Positions 55,182 to 64,000 of a stretch of DNA of 64,000 bases are shown one piece after another. This DNA comes from Flavobacterium tegetincola DSM 22377 (GTDB taxonomy: Bacteria; Bacteroidota; Bacteroidia; Flavobacteriales; Flavobacteriaceae): assembly GCF_000425485.1 (NCBI RefSeq), contig NZ_AUDN01000015.1, forward strand, positions 62,001 through 126,000, in the 5' to 3' direction. Numbering within the stretch: the first letter of the stretch is position 1; each line of letters begins with the position of its first letter. The notes under the pieces are model-generated. The model did not search any database, was not told the DNA's origin, and saw only the letters and a program-made list of their open reading frames with translations. Both the position numbers and the translations under genes were made by a program.

Positions 55182-55953
55182 GTTAAATTACATACTTACT
55201 ATTGGCGGGCATGATCCAAGTGGTGGCGCAGGTTTGACTTCAGATATTAAAACTTTTGAAGCGCATGGGTTGTACGGACTTTCAGTTTGCACAGCGATTA
55301 CGGTTCAAAATGACATTGCTTTTGTACAGTGCGACTGGATTTCTATAGAAGTCATTCTCGCACAAATAAATTTGCTTTTTGAACGATTTCCGCTTGATGT
55401 GGTTAAAATAGGTATCGTTGAAAGTTGGCAAAACTTGTCGATTATTACCAAACAATTGCGGAAACTCAATTCTGAAATTAAAATTATTTTAGACCCTGTT
55501 TTGAAGGCAAGCTCAGGTTTTGATTTTCATCATAGCGAATCACTGGATTTTTTGGACAAAGTATTGTCTGATTGTTATATGGTTACACCTAACTATGAAG
55601 AAATACAATCTTTATATCCAGATAAATCAGTGGATGAAACCATAGCATACATTTCGGATAGAACAAATATCTATTTAAAAGGAGGTCATCGAACTTATAA
55701 AAAAGGCTGGGATTTCTTATATTTCAATAAAATAATTCAACTCAATATTCCACCTTTGGCGGAAGTCGTAAGTGAAAAGCACGGCAGTGGTTGCGTGCTA
55801 TCCTCTAGTTTGGCAAGTGCAATTGCGTTAGGATTAACGATAGAAGAAGGAGCTTTTCATGCAAAAAAATATACAGAAGGCTTCTTAAATTCAGATTTGA
55901 GTTTACTAGGAGTTCATACTTATCCAGCGTTCCCAAAGAAGGCAATGCTATAA
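55174..55953 (+). CDS. thiD: Hydroxymethylpyrimidine (phosphate) kinase
   Basis: This 259-residue ribokinase-family enzyme phosphorylates HMP and HMP-P to the diphosphate needed by ThiE. Key blocks are TIGGHDPSGGAGLTSDIKTF near residue 8, ILDPVLKASSG near 108, TPNYEEIQSLYP near 138, and EKHGSGCVLSS near 208 with the catalytic Cys/anion hole. The start is TTG (55174), overlapping the previous gene by 8 bp, so its translation is coupled. All family residues look intact. Confidence 0.92.
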   Translation: MNKLNYILTIGGHDPSGGAGLTSDIKTFEAHGLYGLSVCTAITVQNDIAFVQCDWISIEVILAQINLLFERFPLDVVKIGIVESWQNLSIITKQLRKLNSEIKIILDPVLKASSGFDFHHSESLDFLDKVLSDCYMVTPNYEEIQSLYPDKSVDETIAYISDRTNIYLKGGHRTYKKGWDFLYFNKIIQLNIPPLAEVVSEKHGSGCVLSSSLASAIALGLTIEEGAFHAKKYTEGFLNSDLSLLGVHTYPAFPKKAML

Positions 55954-55965
55954 AAAAACACAACA

Positions 55966-56619
55966 ATGACAATACCCAAATTACAATACATTTCGCAAGG
56001 AACTACGATTAAAGAACATTTAGAAAACATTCAAAAAGCCTGTAGTGCGGGTGCGGAATTAGTTCAATTGCGTTTGAAGGATGTTTCGGAAGCATCTTTT
56101 TTAGCGGCTGCAAAAGAAGCACGGACAATTACGGGACATTTTCAAACTCGTTTAATTATTAATGACAATTATAAAATTGCCAAAGAAGTAAAAGCGGACG
56201 GCGTGCATTTAGGTCAATCTGACAGTGATCCATTGGAAGCACGATCTCATTTGGGTGACTTTTACATAATAGGAGGAACTGCAAATACCTTAGAGGAATG
56301 CCAGAAATTAATAGAAAAAGGGGTAGATTACATTGGTCTCGGCCCTTTTGAATTCACCACGACGAAACAGAATTTAGGACCTCTTTTAGGATTGGAAGGC
56401 TATGAAGCAATTTTAGATGAATTAAAAACGGAGACACCAATTTTTGCTATCGGCGGAATTACCTTGGAAAATGTATCCGAATTGGTGCGTACGGGAATTT
56501 ACGGAATCGCCACTTCAACGATGCTAACGTCCAACTTTAATAATGTTAGCAAGCTGCATCAACTGTTGAAAGGCAATGAGTATATGGAAGAAGTTTGGAA
56601 AAATAATAAACCTGAATAA
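55966..56619 (+). CDS. thiE: Thiamine phosphate synthase
   Basis: This 217-residue TIM-barrel enzyme joins HMP-PP and HET-P to give thiamine phosphate. It carries LVQLRLKDVS near residue 34, RLIINDNYKIA near 62, DGVHLGQSDSDP near 78, FEFTTTKQNLGP near 130 and FAIGGITLENV near 165. The diphosphate-binding residues are present, unlike in the upstream paralog. It begins 12 bp after thiD and ends 3 bp before thiG. Confidence 0.93.
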   Translation: MTIPKLQYISQGTTIKEHLENIQKACSAGAELVQLRLKDVSEASFLAAAKEARTITGHFQTRLIINDNYKIAKEVKADGVHLGQSDSDPLEARSHLGDFYIIGGTANTLEECQKLIEKGVDYIGLGPFEFTTTKQNLGPLLGLEGYEAILDELKTETPIFAIGGITLENVSELVRTGIYGIATSTMLTSNFNNVSKLHQLLKGNEYMEEVWKNNKPE

Positions 56620-56622
56620 GCT

Positions 56623-57396
56623 ATGGAAGACGTACTGAAAATTGCCGATAAAACCTTTCAATCCAGGTTGTTTACCGGCACGGGAAAATTCAGCAATTCA
56701 GTAATGATGCGCAACGCATTGATCGCTTCGGAAAGTGAGTTGGTCACTGTCGCTTTAAAACGCGTTGAACTGAAGGATGATTCAGATGCTATTTTGACGC
56801 ACTTATCAGCAAATCATATTCAGTTATTACCCAATACTTCTGGTGTACGAACGGCAAAAGAAGCTGTTTTTGCAGCACAGCTGGCTCGGGAAGCTTTGGA
56901 AACAAATTGGATAAAATTAGAAATCCATCCAGATCCGCGGTATTTACTACCCGATCCAATTGAAACGTTAAAAGCTGCAGAGGAATTGATCCAATTGGGT
57001 TTTGTAGTAATGCCGTACATCCATGCTGATCCTGTGATCTGCAAGCGATTGGAAGACGTTGGTGTCCAATGTGTGATGCCGTTGGGAGCTCCAATTGGGA
57101 GTAACAAAGGTCTGCGAACGGTGGATTTTTTAGAAATTATAATTGAACAAAGTAACGTGCCGGTAATTGTTGATGCGGGAATTGGCGCACCCTCTCATGC
57201 AGCTTTTGCAATGGAATTAGGTGCTGATGCTGTGTTGGTCAATACGGCAATTGCAGTTTCTCAAAATCCAGTTGCCATGGCAATTGCTTTTAAGAAAGCT
57301 GTGGAAGCGGGAAGAATGGCTTATTTAGCCAAGCTAGCCCCAGTTCGGAAACAAGCTGAAGCAAGTAGTCCACTAACCTCTTTTCTAAATGTCTAG
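56623..57396 (+). CDS. thiG: Thiazole synthase ThiG
   Basis: This 257-residue TIM-barrel enzyme builds the thiazole ring from DXP, dehydroglycine and ThiS thiocarboxylate. Characteristic blocks are [10 protein letters not shown] near residue 18, [14 protein letters not shown] near 66, [15 protein letters not shown] near 97, [16 protein letters not shown] near 127, and [18 protein letters not shown] near 186. The Schiff-base Lys is in LEIHPDP's preceding KLE. The last 8 bp overlap thiH. Confidence 0.95.
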   Translation: MEDVLKIADKTFQSRLFTGTGKFSNSVMMRNALIASESELVTVALKRVELKDDSDAILTHLSANHIQLLPNTSGVRTAKEAVFAAQLAREALETNWIKLEIHPDPRYLLPDPIETLKAAEELIQLGFVVMPYIHADPVICKRLEDVGVQCVMPLGAPIGSNKGLRTVDFLEIIIEQSNVPVIVDAGIGAPSHAAFAMELGADAVLVNTAIAVSQNPVAMAIAFKKAVEAGRMAYLAKLAPVRKQAEASSPLTSFLNV

Positions 57397-58510
57397 TTTT
57401 AAAAATGTATTCGAAAGTTACGATTGGAATACGTTGGAACAAGAGATTTATGCAGTAGAAGCGGAACAGGTTCGTGCTGTTCTGGATAAAGAAAAAGTTG
57501 CGTTAGAAGATTTTAAAGTGCTAATTGCTCCAGCTGCCAAACCTTTTATTGAGGAAATGGCTCAACGAAGTAATGCACTTACTAAGAAACGCTTTGGAAC
57601 TACGATCCAAATGTATATTCCGCTTTATTTGTCAAACGAATGTCAGAATATCTGTACATATTGTGGTTTTAGTATGGATAATAAAATAAAGAGAAAAACG
57701 TTGACGGATGTCGAGATTTTGAAGGAAGTCGAACATATTAAAAGTTTAGGCTACGACCATGTTTTATTGGTAACGGGCGAAGCCAATCGTAGTGTGGGTA
57801 TAGATTACCTAAAAAATGCAATTGCTCTAATTCGACCTTATTTTTCAAACATTAGTATAGAAGTGCAACCGTTGGAACAGGAGGAGTACGAAGTTTTAAG
57901 GCAAGCGGGTTTATACGCCGTTTTGGTGTATCAAGAAACTTACCATAAAGCGACGTACAAAATGCATCATCCAAAAGGTAAAAAATCGAATTTTGATTAC
58001 CGTTTGGAAACGCCAGACCGATTGGGAAGAGCAGGTATTCACAAAATTGGAATTGGCGCGCTGTTTGGTTTGGAAGACTGGCGCGTGGACAGTTTTTTTA
58101 CGGCTTTGCATTTGAAGTACCTACAGAAAACGTATTGGAAAACAAAATATGCAATTTCATTCCCACGACTTCGGCCTCATGAAGGCGAATTACAGCCCAA
58201 AGTCGAAATGACGGATGCCGACTTAGTTCAACTCATTTGTGCATACCGCATTTTAGATGAAGATGTTGAATTATCGATGTCCACTCGGGAAAGTGAAGTG
58301 TTCAGAAACCATATTATTCCATTAGGTATTACATCGATTAGTGCCGAATCTAAAACAAATCCAGGAGGTTATACGGTGGAAAAAGAATCGCTTGAGCAAT
58401 TTGAGATTTGCGATGAGCGAAGTACCGCTGAAATTACGGAAATGATCCATTCACAAGGTTACGATGTGATTTGGAAAGATTGGGACCGCAATTTTACAAT
58501 CGGATTTTAA
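57389..58510 (+). CDS. thiH: 2-iminoacetate synthase ThiH
   Basis: This 373-residue radical-SAM enzyme cleaves tyrosine to p-cresol and dehydroglycine for ThiG. The CxxxCxxC cluster motif is in [13 protein letters not shown] near residue 82. [16 protein letters not shown] near 125, [19 protein letters not shown] near 177, and [13 protein letters not shown] [12 protein letters not shown] near 253 are typical. Use of ThiH rather than ThiO means oxygen-independent thiazole synthesis is available. Translation is coupled to thiG by an 8-bp overlap. Confidence 0.95.
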   Translation: MSSFKNVFESYDWNTLEQEIYAVEAEQVRAVLDKEKVALEDFKVLIAPAAKPFIEEMAQRSNALTKKRFGTTIQMYIPLYLSNECQNICTYCGFSMDNKIKRKTLTDVEILKEVEHIKSLGYDHVLLVTGEANRSVGIDYLKNAIALIRPYFSNISIEVQPLEQEEYEVLRQAGLYAVLVYQETYHKATYKMHHPKGKKSNFDYRLETPDRLGRAGIHKIGIGALFGLEDWRVDSFFTALHLKYLQKTYWKTKYAISFPRLRPHEGELQPKVEMTDADLVQLICAYRILDEDVELSMSTRESEVFRNHIIPLGITSISAESKTNPGGYTVEKESLEQFEICDERSTAEITEMIHSQGYDVIWKDWDRNFTIGF

Positions 58511-58520
58511 ATCACCCAAT

Positions 58521-59576
58521 ATGAATTTATCAAAGGAAGAACATGAGCAATACAGCCGTCATTTACTGCTAGATGAAATAGGTAGTTTAGGTCAATTAAA
58601 ACTTAAGAACGCTAAAGTCTTGGTAATTGGAGCTGGCGGATTAGGTTGTCCATTACTTCAGTATCTGACAGCGGCAGGAGTAGGAACGCTTGGAATCGTA
58701 GATGATGATTCCGTTGAAAAAAGCAATTTACAACGGCAAATTCTCTATACGCAAAATGATATTGGCAGAAATAAAGCAGAATCAGCTGCTAGGCGACTCG
58801 AACTTTTGAATCCGCATGTTTGTTTTGAAATATATCCCGAACGCTTGTCTGTACAAAATGCCATTTCACTTTTCGAAAAGTACGACATCATTGCTGATGG
58901 AACGGATAATTTTGCTACACGTTATTTAATCAATGACGCTGCGGTTTTAACGAATAAGCCCATCGTATTTGGTTCTATTTACACGTTTACCGGACAAGTA
59001 ACGGTTTTTAATTACAATCAAGGACCGACGTTTCGTTGTTTGTATCCAAATCCGCCCAAGCCAAATGCAATGCCGAATTGCGCTGAAGTGGGTGTTTTAG
59101 GCGTTTTACCTGGAATTATAGGCTGTTTTCAAGCAAATGAAGTTTTGAAAATGATTTTAGGAATAGGCAACGTTTTATCGGGAAGGTTGTTGACTTTTGA
59201 TGCACTTACGATGAAACAAAATCTGTTTAATTTTGAGAAAAATACGGAGCTATTAATTGCAGCTTTATCAGATGATTACGAACATTTTTGTGGTATGCCT
59301 AAAGAAGTTATAGAATTAAGTTTGGAAGAGTACAAAGTAAATGCAGCTGACTTCAATGTGCTTGACGTGCGTACTTATCTAGAACGAGAAGTTATTAAAA
59401 TAGACAGTATTCACATCCCATTAGATGAATTAGAAGAAAGATGGACGGAATTACCTATGGATAAAAACCTTTTGGTGTTTTGTAAATCCGGTGTACGAAG
59501 TCAGAAAGCGATTGAAATTTTGCGTGAGAACGGCTTTGAAAGAGCGTTATTTAATTTGAAGAACGGCTTGGTGTAG
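58521..59576 (+). CDS. thiF: ThiF/MoeB-type adenylyltransferase fused to rhodanese
   Basis: The 351-residue protein activates ThiS by adenylation and probably passes sulfur through its C-terminal rhodanese. The E1-like half has GAGGLGCPLLQYLTAAGVG near residue 38, DDDSVEKSNLQRQILY near 60, and NCAEVGVLGVLPG near 188. The rhodanese half (~270-351) has VLDVRTYLERE and the active Cys in VFCKSGVRSQKA near 320. The usual zinc CxxC pairs are reduced to single Cys (TFRCLYP, HFCGM), so zinc may be lost. Confidence 0.88.
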   Translation: MNLSKEEHEQYSRHLLLDEIGSLGQLKLKNAKVLVIGAGGLGCPLLQYLTAAGVGTLGIVDDDSVEKSNLQRQILYTQNDIGRNKAESAARRLELLNPHVCFEIYPERLSVQNAISLFEKYDIIADGTDNFATRYLINDAAVLTNKPIVFGSIYTFTGQVTVFNYNQGPTFRCLYPNPPKPNAMPNCAEVGVLGVLPGIIGCFQANEVLKMILGIGNVLSGRLLTFDALTMKQNLFNFEKNTELLIAALSDDYEHFCGMPKEVIELSLEEYKVNAADFNVLDVRTYLEREVIKIDSIHIPLDELEERWTELPMDKNLLVFCKSGVRSQKAIEILRENGFERALFNLKNGLV

Positions 59577-60309
59577 GATAAATTTGAAAAAATCAAGTTG
59601 ACTTTTGTTTTGGATCAATTAATAATCAACGGAGACAGGCTACCAAATAAGAAAGGTCATTCTCGTTCCATTCATATTGTCCTATACTGTACCGAATCCG
59701 CAATTTATAAGATTGATCCATTGATCCTTTTTTAGGGTCTCGATTTAACATCGTATTAATTAAGATTGATTGCATTATTTGGTACTTCCGCAAAAGAAAA
59801 AACCTTTAAGTCATAAGATTTATAGGGTTTTATTACCGTTTAGGATTTTTTGTGCGGAGAAAAAGGGATTTGTCTACTTCAAAATATACCAATAAAATCA
59901 ATATTTGACAACGTACTTTATTCAAGTGACACCTCGACTGACACCTCTCTAATAGGATACAATAACTTAAATTCAAAGTACTCAAATATAAGAATAATTG
60001 ATTGAATATTAAGACTTTCGCTCAAGAAAATGAACTGGCTGATTAATTATTTAAAATTCTACTCCAACAATGAAATTTCTTTTCTTTTTAGCTACTTATC
60101 ATAATAGGGAGAGCAGTATTCAAAGGCAATATATGAATTTGATAATTAATTTAATTACAAGAATATCACTTAACTTAAATTCAAATTTTGATATGCACTT
60201 TCAATATTTTAACCTTTATTTTTTTAAAAATAGTAGTAACCTTTAAATAGATAATTCAAAATTTGTAACGGTTTTTGACAAAATCAGTACAAATAATAAT
60301 TGGTAAACA
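59577..60309. other. Large intergenic region with no convincing gene
   Basis: Very AT-rich DNA after the thiamine operon. A 49-codon minus-strand frame at 59626-59775 starts with ATG but matches nothing I know. A short direct repeat TGACACCTC occurs twice near 59930-59950. No hairpin terminator for the thi operon was found. The region might be a decayed gene remnant. Confidence 0.4.
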
Positions 60310-60337
60310 TTTGAAAAGATATAATAGTTTATGTTTG
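60310..60337 (+). promoter_or_regulatory. Probable promoter of the 384-residue protein gene
   Basis: TTTG (60310-60313), 16 bp, TATGTTTG (60330-60337), spacing slightly short. GTTTAT and ATAAAC arms surround the -7 box. Confidence 0.5.
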
Positions 60338-60373
60338 TTAAACTTATAAACAGAGTCATAAACCTTCTTTTAG

Positions 60374-61528
60374 ATGAAAAAATATTTTTTTTGTATCCTC
60401 TTAATTATCGGCTTCTATTCAATGAATGCCCAACAGAATTATTTCCCGTTTAGCATCAGCGGAAAACATGGTGTAACAGATATTTCTGGAAATGAAATTA
60501 TCAAGCCTATTTATGATAATTCGACGATTATCGTGGCTAAAAATCAAATTTATTTGACGGGTTTAGAAGCTAAACCTAGCGTTATTGTCGATGCAAAAAC
60601 TGGCGACAAACAATTTTTTAAGTATGTTTTCAGCAATCAAGTTAAAATTAAGGATGTGCCTTATAGCTTAGTTTTTAATAATGGAAAGAGATTTTTATTG
60701 AGCGAGGAATCAATCAAAATTATAAACCTTGACGAAGAATATTGGAATTTCAAAAATATTGGGAATTATATCATTGCAGAATATTACCCAAAAAGGCCCT
60801 CTTCTAAAAGTACTTCTTATGATAAAAAAGGAAATCCTTTGCCACCAAAAATAGAGGAAATGCCGAAAAAAACTTCTACTATTTTAGCGAACAATGAAAG
60901 TTTAAAACGTTTAGTAAAAAACAGTTTCGACAGCTTTATTACGATGTATAAAAAGCCAGAGCAAAAAAAGGAAGATGGTTTAGTACATGTTCAATTGATT
61001 AATTTAGAAGATTTTAATAAACCAACACCCTTCGATTTTATAGTTTTAACAAAGGGCAATACCCATAATTTATATGACGGTAAATTGGTTTTGATAAAAA
61101 CTTTCGTTCTGGCAAAAGCTACTGAGGAACAATTGCTAGATGATTGTATTAAAATTGTTAAGCAAAATTTAGCTTCTTCTTTTAATGATAATTATTCAGC
61201 ACCACCAATGGTAATGGGTTCTCCAACCGGTGTAAGTACACGGTCGGGTGAGCCAAGTAGAATAGAGAAAAAGCCATTTAAACCATTTTTTTACACGGAA
61301 AAGTTAGGAAATGGAAAAACTCTTTTTGCATTACAAGAGACGGAAGAAATTAGCAAACAAATTTTAGAGTTGGAAGCTGGTGTAAGATTATATTTAAATG
61401 ATAAAGAACATACATTGACTATTATACCAAAAGAAGAAGAAAACAGCAGATTTAGTTTTGATCCTAAAACCGGCGTTATCTATTTACCGAAAGCTTATTT
61501 AATTACTTTGGGCTTAACTATTATTTAG
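60374..61528 (+). CDS. Exported protein with N-terminal WG-repeat-like segment
   Basis: The 384-residue protein has a Sec signal (about 1-19, ending MNAQ). The next segment KHGVTDISGNEIIKPIYDN is a WG-repeat-like unit. A Pro/Lys-rich linker (~140-165) and the rest, KTGVIYLPKAYLI near the end, are unfamiliar to me. It is probably periplasmic or surface-exposed. It begins a plus-strand group of three genes separated by 3 and 24 bp, likely an operon. The function is unknown. Confidence 0.7.
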   Translation: MKKYFFCILLIIGFYSMNAQQNYFPFSISGKHGVTDISGNEIIKPIYDNSTIIVAKNQIYLTGLEAKPSVIVDAKTGDKQFFKYVFSNQVKIKDVPYSLVFNNGKRFLLSEESIKIINLDEEYWNFKNIGNYIIAEYYPKRPSSKSTSYDKKGNPLPPKIEEMPKKTSTILANNESLKRLVKNSFDSFITMYKKPEQKKEDGLVHVQLINLEDFNKPTPFDFIVLTKGNTHNLYDGKLVLIKTFVLAKATEEQLLDDCIKIVKQNLASSFNDNYSAPPMVMGSPTGVSTRSGEPSRIEKKPFKPFFYTEKLGNGKTLFALQETEEISKQILELEAGVRLYLNDKEHTLTIIPKEEENSRFSFDPKTGVIYLPKAYLITLGLTII

Positions 61529-61531
61529 CGT

Positions 61532-61990
61532 GTGCGAATTTCTTTAAAATTATTAGTACTCGGTCTGTTATTTTCCATTTCTATTTTATCATGTAAACAA
61601 ACGGATAAAAAACAAGACAAAATAGAATTGGCGGATACTGCTACAAACGATTTGGACACTAAAACTGATACTGCATTAACGGAGGCAGTTCCCCTTTTTA
61701 CTGCTGTTGCATTTAATAAAGCCAAAGGTATTCCGATAGACACTCGGCTTCGGAACATGATTAAGGAAACTATTGATAGTGTAGAGACGATTGACTTTAC
61801 AGGCGATCAAGTTGACGATTATTTAGTTAGAACGGCGGGCGATAAAAATAGTGTTGGTTTTGAGTATTGGGTTTCATCCGATTATAAAATCATCAAAAAA
61901 GTTAAATATTATCTAGATTCTTTCCATTACCATTGGTTCATTAATTTAGATGATGACCAGCAAAAACAGAGGTATATCACGAAAAAATAA
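61532..61990 (+). CDS. Hypothetical lipoprotein
   Basis: This 152-residue lipoprotein starts with GTG at 61532 and has a lipobox ISILSC (Cys 21) followed by an acidic Lys/Asp linker. A compact domain with ETIDSVETIDFTGDQVDDYLVRT near residue 82 follows, resembling EF-hand-like or FG-GAP-type acidic turns, which is only a resemblance. It starts 3 bp after the preceding stop. The function is unknown. Confidence 0.7.
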   Translation: MRISLKLLVLGLLFSISILSCKQTDKKQDKIELADTATNDLDTKTDTALTEAVPLFTAVAFNKAKGIPIDTRLRNMIKETIDSVETIDFTGDQVDDYLVRTAGDKNSVGFEYWVSSDYKIIKKVKYYLDSFHYHWFINLDDDQQKQRYITKK

Positions 61991-62014
61991 AATGATTAAT
62001 AAGGTTTTAAATAA

Positions 62015-62620
62015 ATGATGATGAATATGAAATGTAGCTGTCTTATTGTGGTATTTTCAATATTTTTGTTCTCCTGCCAAAATCCTACACAGAAAGAAAC
62101 AAATAATAAAACTAAACAGCATAGTATCTCAAAAGAAATTGCAGTAGAAAAGTTATCTAATTTAAAAGAAACAGATGATGCAGTTTCATTGAGCGATATT
62201 TCTATTGATTCATTATCTCATCGCTTTGTTGAAAAATTGGAAAACGGAAAAGACTTGAGTTTGTTTTTTGCTAAAGAGTGGGTTTTCGTGTACCACGAAG
62301 ATAACCGTTGCGACGGTTCAACAGACGGGGAAATCAACAATTTAAACCAATCGCACATAGATAAAACCATAAAGTTAACCGTTAAAAATGATGGAGAAGG
62401 TTGGGCTTGTGAGAAAACTTTACCTAAAACTTTCGAATTGAATTTCAACCTGAAAAAAATGGTTAAATCTTGGGATAGATTTCAAATCCCAAATTATGAG
62501 CAAACAGAAAAAAATGTAGTTTATGTTCTTGGGAAAGGCGAATCTGATTATTTAAAATTGTATTATGATGAAAATCACCTAATCTTTAAACTTCAATATG
62601 GAAGCGAAGACCCGGGATAA
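62015..62620 (+). CDS. Hypothetical lipoprotein
   Basis: The 201-residue product begins with clustered Met (start may be 62015 or the ATG at 62027) and a lipobox SIFLFSC near residue 21. The middle has FFAKEWVFVYHEDNRCDGST and DGEGWACEKTLPKTFELNF near 130, two Cys that could form a disulfide. I do not recognise a family. It probably lies in the same operon as the two preceding genes. Confidence 0.7.
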   Translation: MMMNMKCSCLIVVFSIFLFSCQNPTQKETNNKTKQHSISKEIAVEKLSNLKETDDAVSLSDISIDSLSHRFVEKLENGKDLSLFFAKEWVFVYHEDNRCDGSTDGEINNLNQSHIDKTIKLTVKNDGEGWACEKTLPKTFELNFNLKKMVKSWDRFQIPNYEQTEKNVVYVLGKGESDYLKLYYDENHLIFKLQYGSEDPG

Positions 62621-62743
62621 AGTCTAAAAGATACACGCTTATAAATCTTGTGTTCACTGCTACAAAAAACTTCCAAGTCAGAAATTAATCGTATAACTGT
62701 GCTGTAATTTCAATTAACAATTTATTTTATTTTTCCACTGCGT

Positions 62744-62899
62744 TCAACCTTTAATTTTAGAAACTTTATCAGCAGTAACATAAGGTTCTACAAGTTTTAT
62801 GCAATCTCCCTTTAATTCAGAAATGCGGAAGGGAATCGAATTATTTGTAGGTTCTGTGAAAAATATTTTACCGTTTGGATCATTATAAAGTTTCAATTG
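62744..62899 (-). pseudogene. Gene fragment, C-terminal remnant of an unidentified protein
   Basis: A minus-strand frame of about 50 codons reads LKLYNDPNGKIFFTEP...LVEPYVTADKVSKIKG and ends at TGA (62744-62746). A TAA immediately precedes it (62900 side), so the frame cannot start properly. The sequence looks like the end of an SH3-type surface protein, but that is a weak impression. It lies in the same orientation as the next broken genes. Confidence 0.5.
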
Positions 62900-62955
62900 T
62901 TACTGTGTGGGGTATAAGACTCTTTTTAAATAGAGCTCCCAAGTCTCAAAACGTA

Positions 62956-63443
62956 CTATTTTAGGTTGCATTTAAAATTCGGGCAACCCGTACAACTATT
63001 ATTCTCAAGTTGCTGTTCGGTAGTGTAATAGGAATTTTCAATATCTCTTTTTAAGAAATGAAATTCATAGGTTTTCTGATTGATCATAATTTTAACCGCA
63101 TTTTTTGTAGAATCAATCACCCTAAATTTTAAGGTTGGACCAAAGTGAACCAAACCCATTTTGATATTTTTATTTCCTTCATCATCAGAATTACCTTCAA
63201 AAAAGTGTATGATTCTAAATCTATTGCAGTCACGATTTTAGTGCTTCCATTATTTTTAACTTTTAAGCTAATGGAGTCTATAGGTTTCGCATCAATTTCA
63301 TTTTGATACAAATAAATCGTTGAAGAGGTGTTCGCATTTATCAACCTAATACCGACTTGCTGTTTTGCTATTTGTTCTGGTTTAGAGCAAATACTTAATA
63401 AAGATGTTACAGGGAGTAGGCAAATGATTTGTATAAGTTTCAT
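62956..63443 (-). pseudogene. Frameshifted lipoprotein gene
   Basis: Two overlapping frames, 63129-63443 and 62956-63159, form one protein if one base is added or lost in the run of six A at 63199-63204 (+ strand). The first part carries a lipobox-like SLLSIC and the sequence continues as EGNSDDEGNKNIKMGLVHFG into the second. It ends with a Cys-rich tail ENNSCTGCPNFKCNLK. The combined length is ~162 residues. A homopolymer slip could be biological or a sequencing error. Confidence 0.7.
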
Positions 63444-63515
63444 ATATAAAGTAAAATTGAAGAGAAGGAACTCTTATTAATTAGTGCCTGAAAATAAATA
63501 TTTTCTACTTTAATC

Positions 63516-64000
63516 TTATTCATATTTAGTCCCTACATCGTCTAAATTAGAAAACATTTCTAAATCTAAATTATTAATAAATACCTTAGTTATAAAATGG
63601 TGATCTTTCCCTGTAAAACTTTCCGTTTACGTTTTACCATCTGATTTATAGTAAGTTCTTTTCACAGCATAACTTCCAGTGATCAGATTATAGGATTTGT
63701 CAATATGTTCCGTTGGCGAAACTTTATATCCCGAATCGTAACCAATCACTTTAATTTTTTTTGATGATAAATCATAACGTAATTTTATAAAACGCCCAAA
63801 AACAGCAGTTCCATTTTCGAAATAACCGAATTGTAGCACATTATTTATATACGTTAACGGAATTGAATAAATTTGATAATCGTTTGCTGATGGCAAATCT
63901 ATCTCAACTTTTTTGTTTAAACTGCTGAGAAAAAGAAGTAATTTGTAATTTGACAACTCAGATTGATTCTTAACAATTACTACCTCATCTTTTTTTAAAT
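63516..64000 (-). pseudogene. Interrupted secreted-type protein gene (runs off window)
   Basis: The frame is open to the end of the window, so its start lies beyond 64000. An in-frame TAA at 63627-63629 interrupts it, yet the same frame continues for 36 plausible codons (TESFTGKDHHFITKVFINN...) to TAA at 63516. The readable part contains QIYSIPLTYINNVLQFGYFENG, like a beta-rich extracellular protein, and YAVKRTYYKSDGK before the break. A short truncated product is possible. Confidence 0.65.

Noticed and set aside
59626..59775. A 49-codon minus-strand frame as an integrase remnant
   Set aside because: No catalytic residues or alignable motif could be found, so a mobile-element origin is unsupported.
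63516..63956. Stop-codon readthrough or recoding at the in-frame TAA
   Set aside because: UAA is not normally recoded in this phylum, there is no selenocysteine-like structure in view, and two other broken genes lie adjacent; decay or sequence error is simpler.

Overview
The window is chromosomal DNA of an AT-rich member of the Bacteroidota, most likely Flavobacteriaceae and close to Flavobacterium. The evidence is: type IX secretion sorting tails on two secreted proteins; family-typical proteins (DUF3822, DUF4920, DUF4369-TlpA, CCC-motif and DCC proteins); almost no Shine-Dalgarno sites; and many upstream sites of the Bacteroidota promoter form TTG-N(17-23)-TAnnTTTG. No prophage, insertion sequence, CRISPR array or rRNA was seen. 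There is one tRNA, tRNA-Tyr(GTA).

Layout. 0-9.4 kb: the 3' part of a TonB-type outer-membrane barrel gene, rsmD with a DUF3822 gene, a RecD-like helicase, kdsB, a secreted subtilase and a nitronate monooxygenase-like enzyme. 9.4-14.7 kb, minus strand: an HTTM-like membrane protein with a small partner, beta-carbonic anhydrase, alkaline phosphatase, lysA and a decayed lipoprotein gene. 14.9-22.6 kb: sucC, a single-domain response regulator, a NYN/LOTUS protein, an alpha-oxoamine synthase (probably sphingolipid-type), an NlpC/P60 hydrolase and a thiolase. 22.8-31.4 kb: two tandem DUF808 proteins, proline dehydrogenase, a glmM/exported-deformylase/membrane-protein operon, an ACP phosphodiesterase-like gene, a ClC channel with CBS domains and a KTSC protein. 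31.7-34.4 kb: two tandem TlpA-like thioredoxins and tRNA-Tyr.

34.4-39.2 kb is a minus-strand nitrite-reduction locus: nirK with a fused cytochrome c domain, a degenerate small cytochrome, a SUMF1-fold protein, SCO and an outer-membrane porin. A gapped palindrome sits at activator distance upstream of a lone -7 box. 39.4-47.6 kb holds housekeeping and stress genes: a MazG-like gene, ilvE, a DUF4920/mono-heme lipoprotein/mnmD cluster, oxyR divergent from dps, a DCC oxidoreductase and a Smr-less mutS2. 48.1-51.8 kb encodes a large type IX-secreted protein, a small membrane protein and a LytTR response regulator.

52.2-59.6 kb is a complete thiamine operon, thiS-thiC-tenI/thiE-like-thiD-thiE-thiG-thiH-thiF. 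It is headed by a consensus promoter and a TPP riboswitch. ThiF and ThiS carry sulfur, ThiG and ThiH make the thiazole, ThiC and ThiD make the pyrimidine, and ThiE joins them. 60.3-64 kb is an accessory tail of secreted and lipoprotein genes of unknown function. It ends in three minus-strand genes broken by frameshift or stop codons.

No spectacular new system was found. The most interesting leads are the nirK locus with its putative regulator site and dying cytochrome paralog, an apparently exported peptide deformylase coupled to glmM, a non-canonical ThiE/TenI in the thi operon, and several genes with identifiable inactivating lesions.
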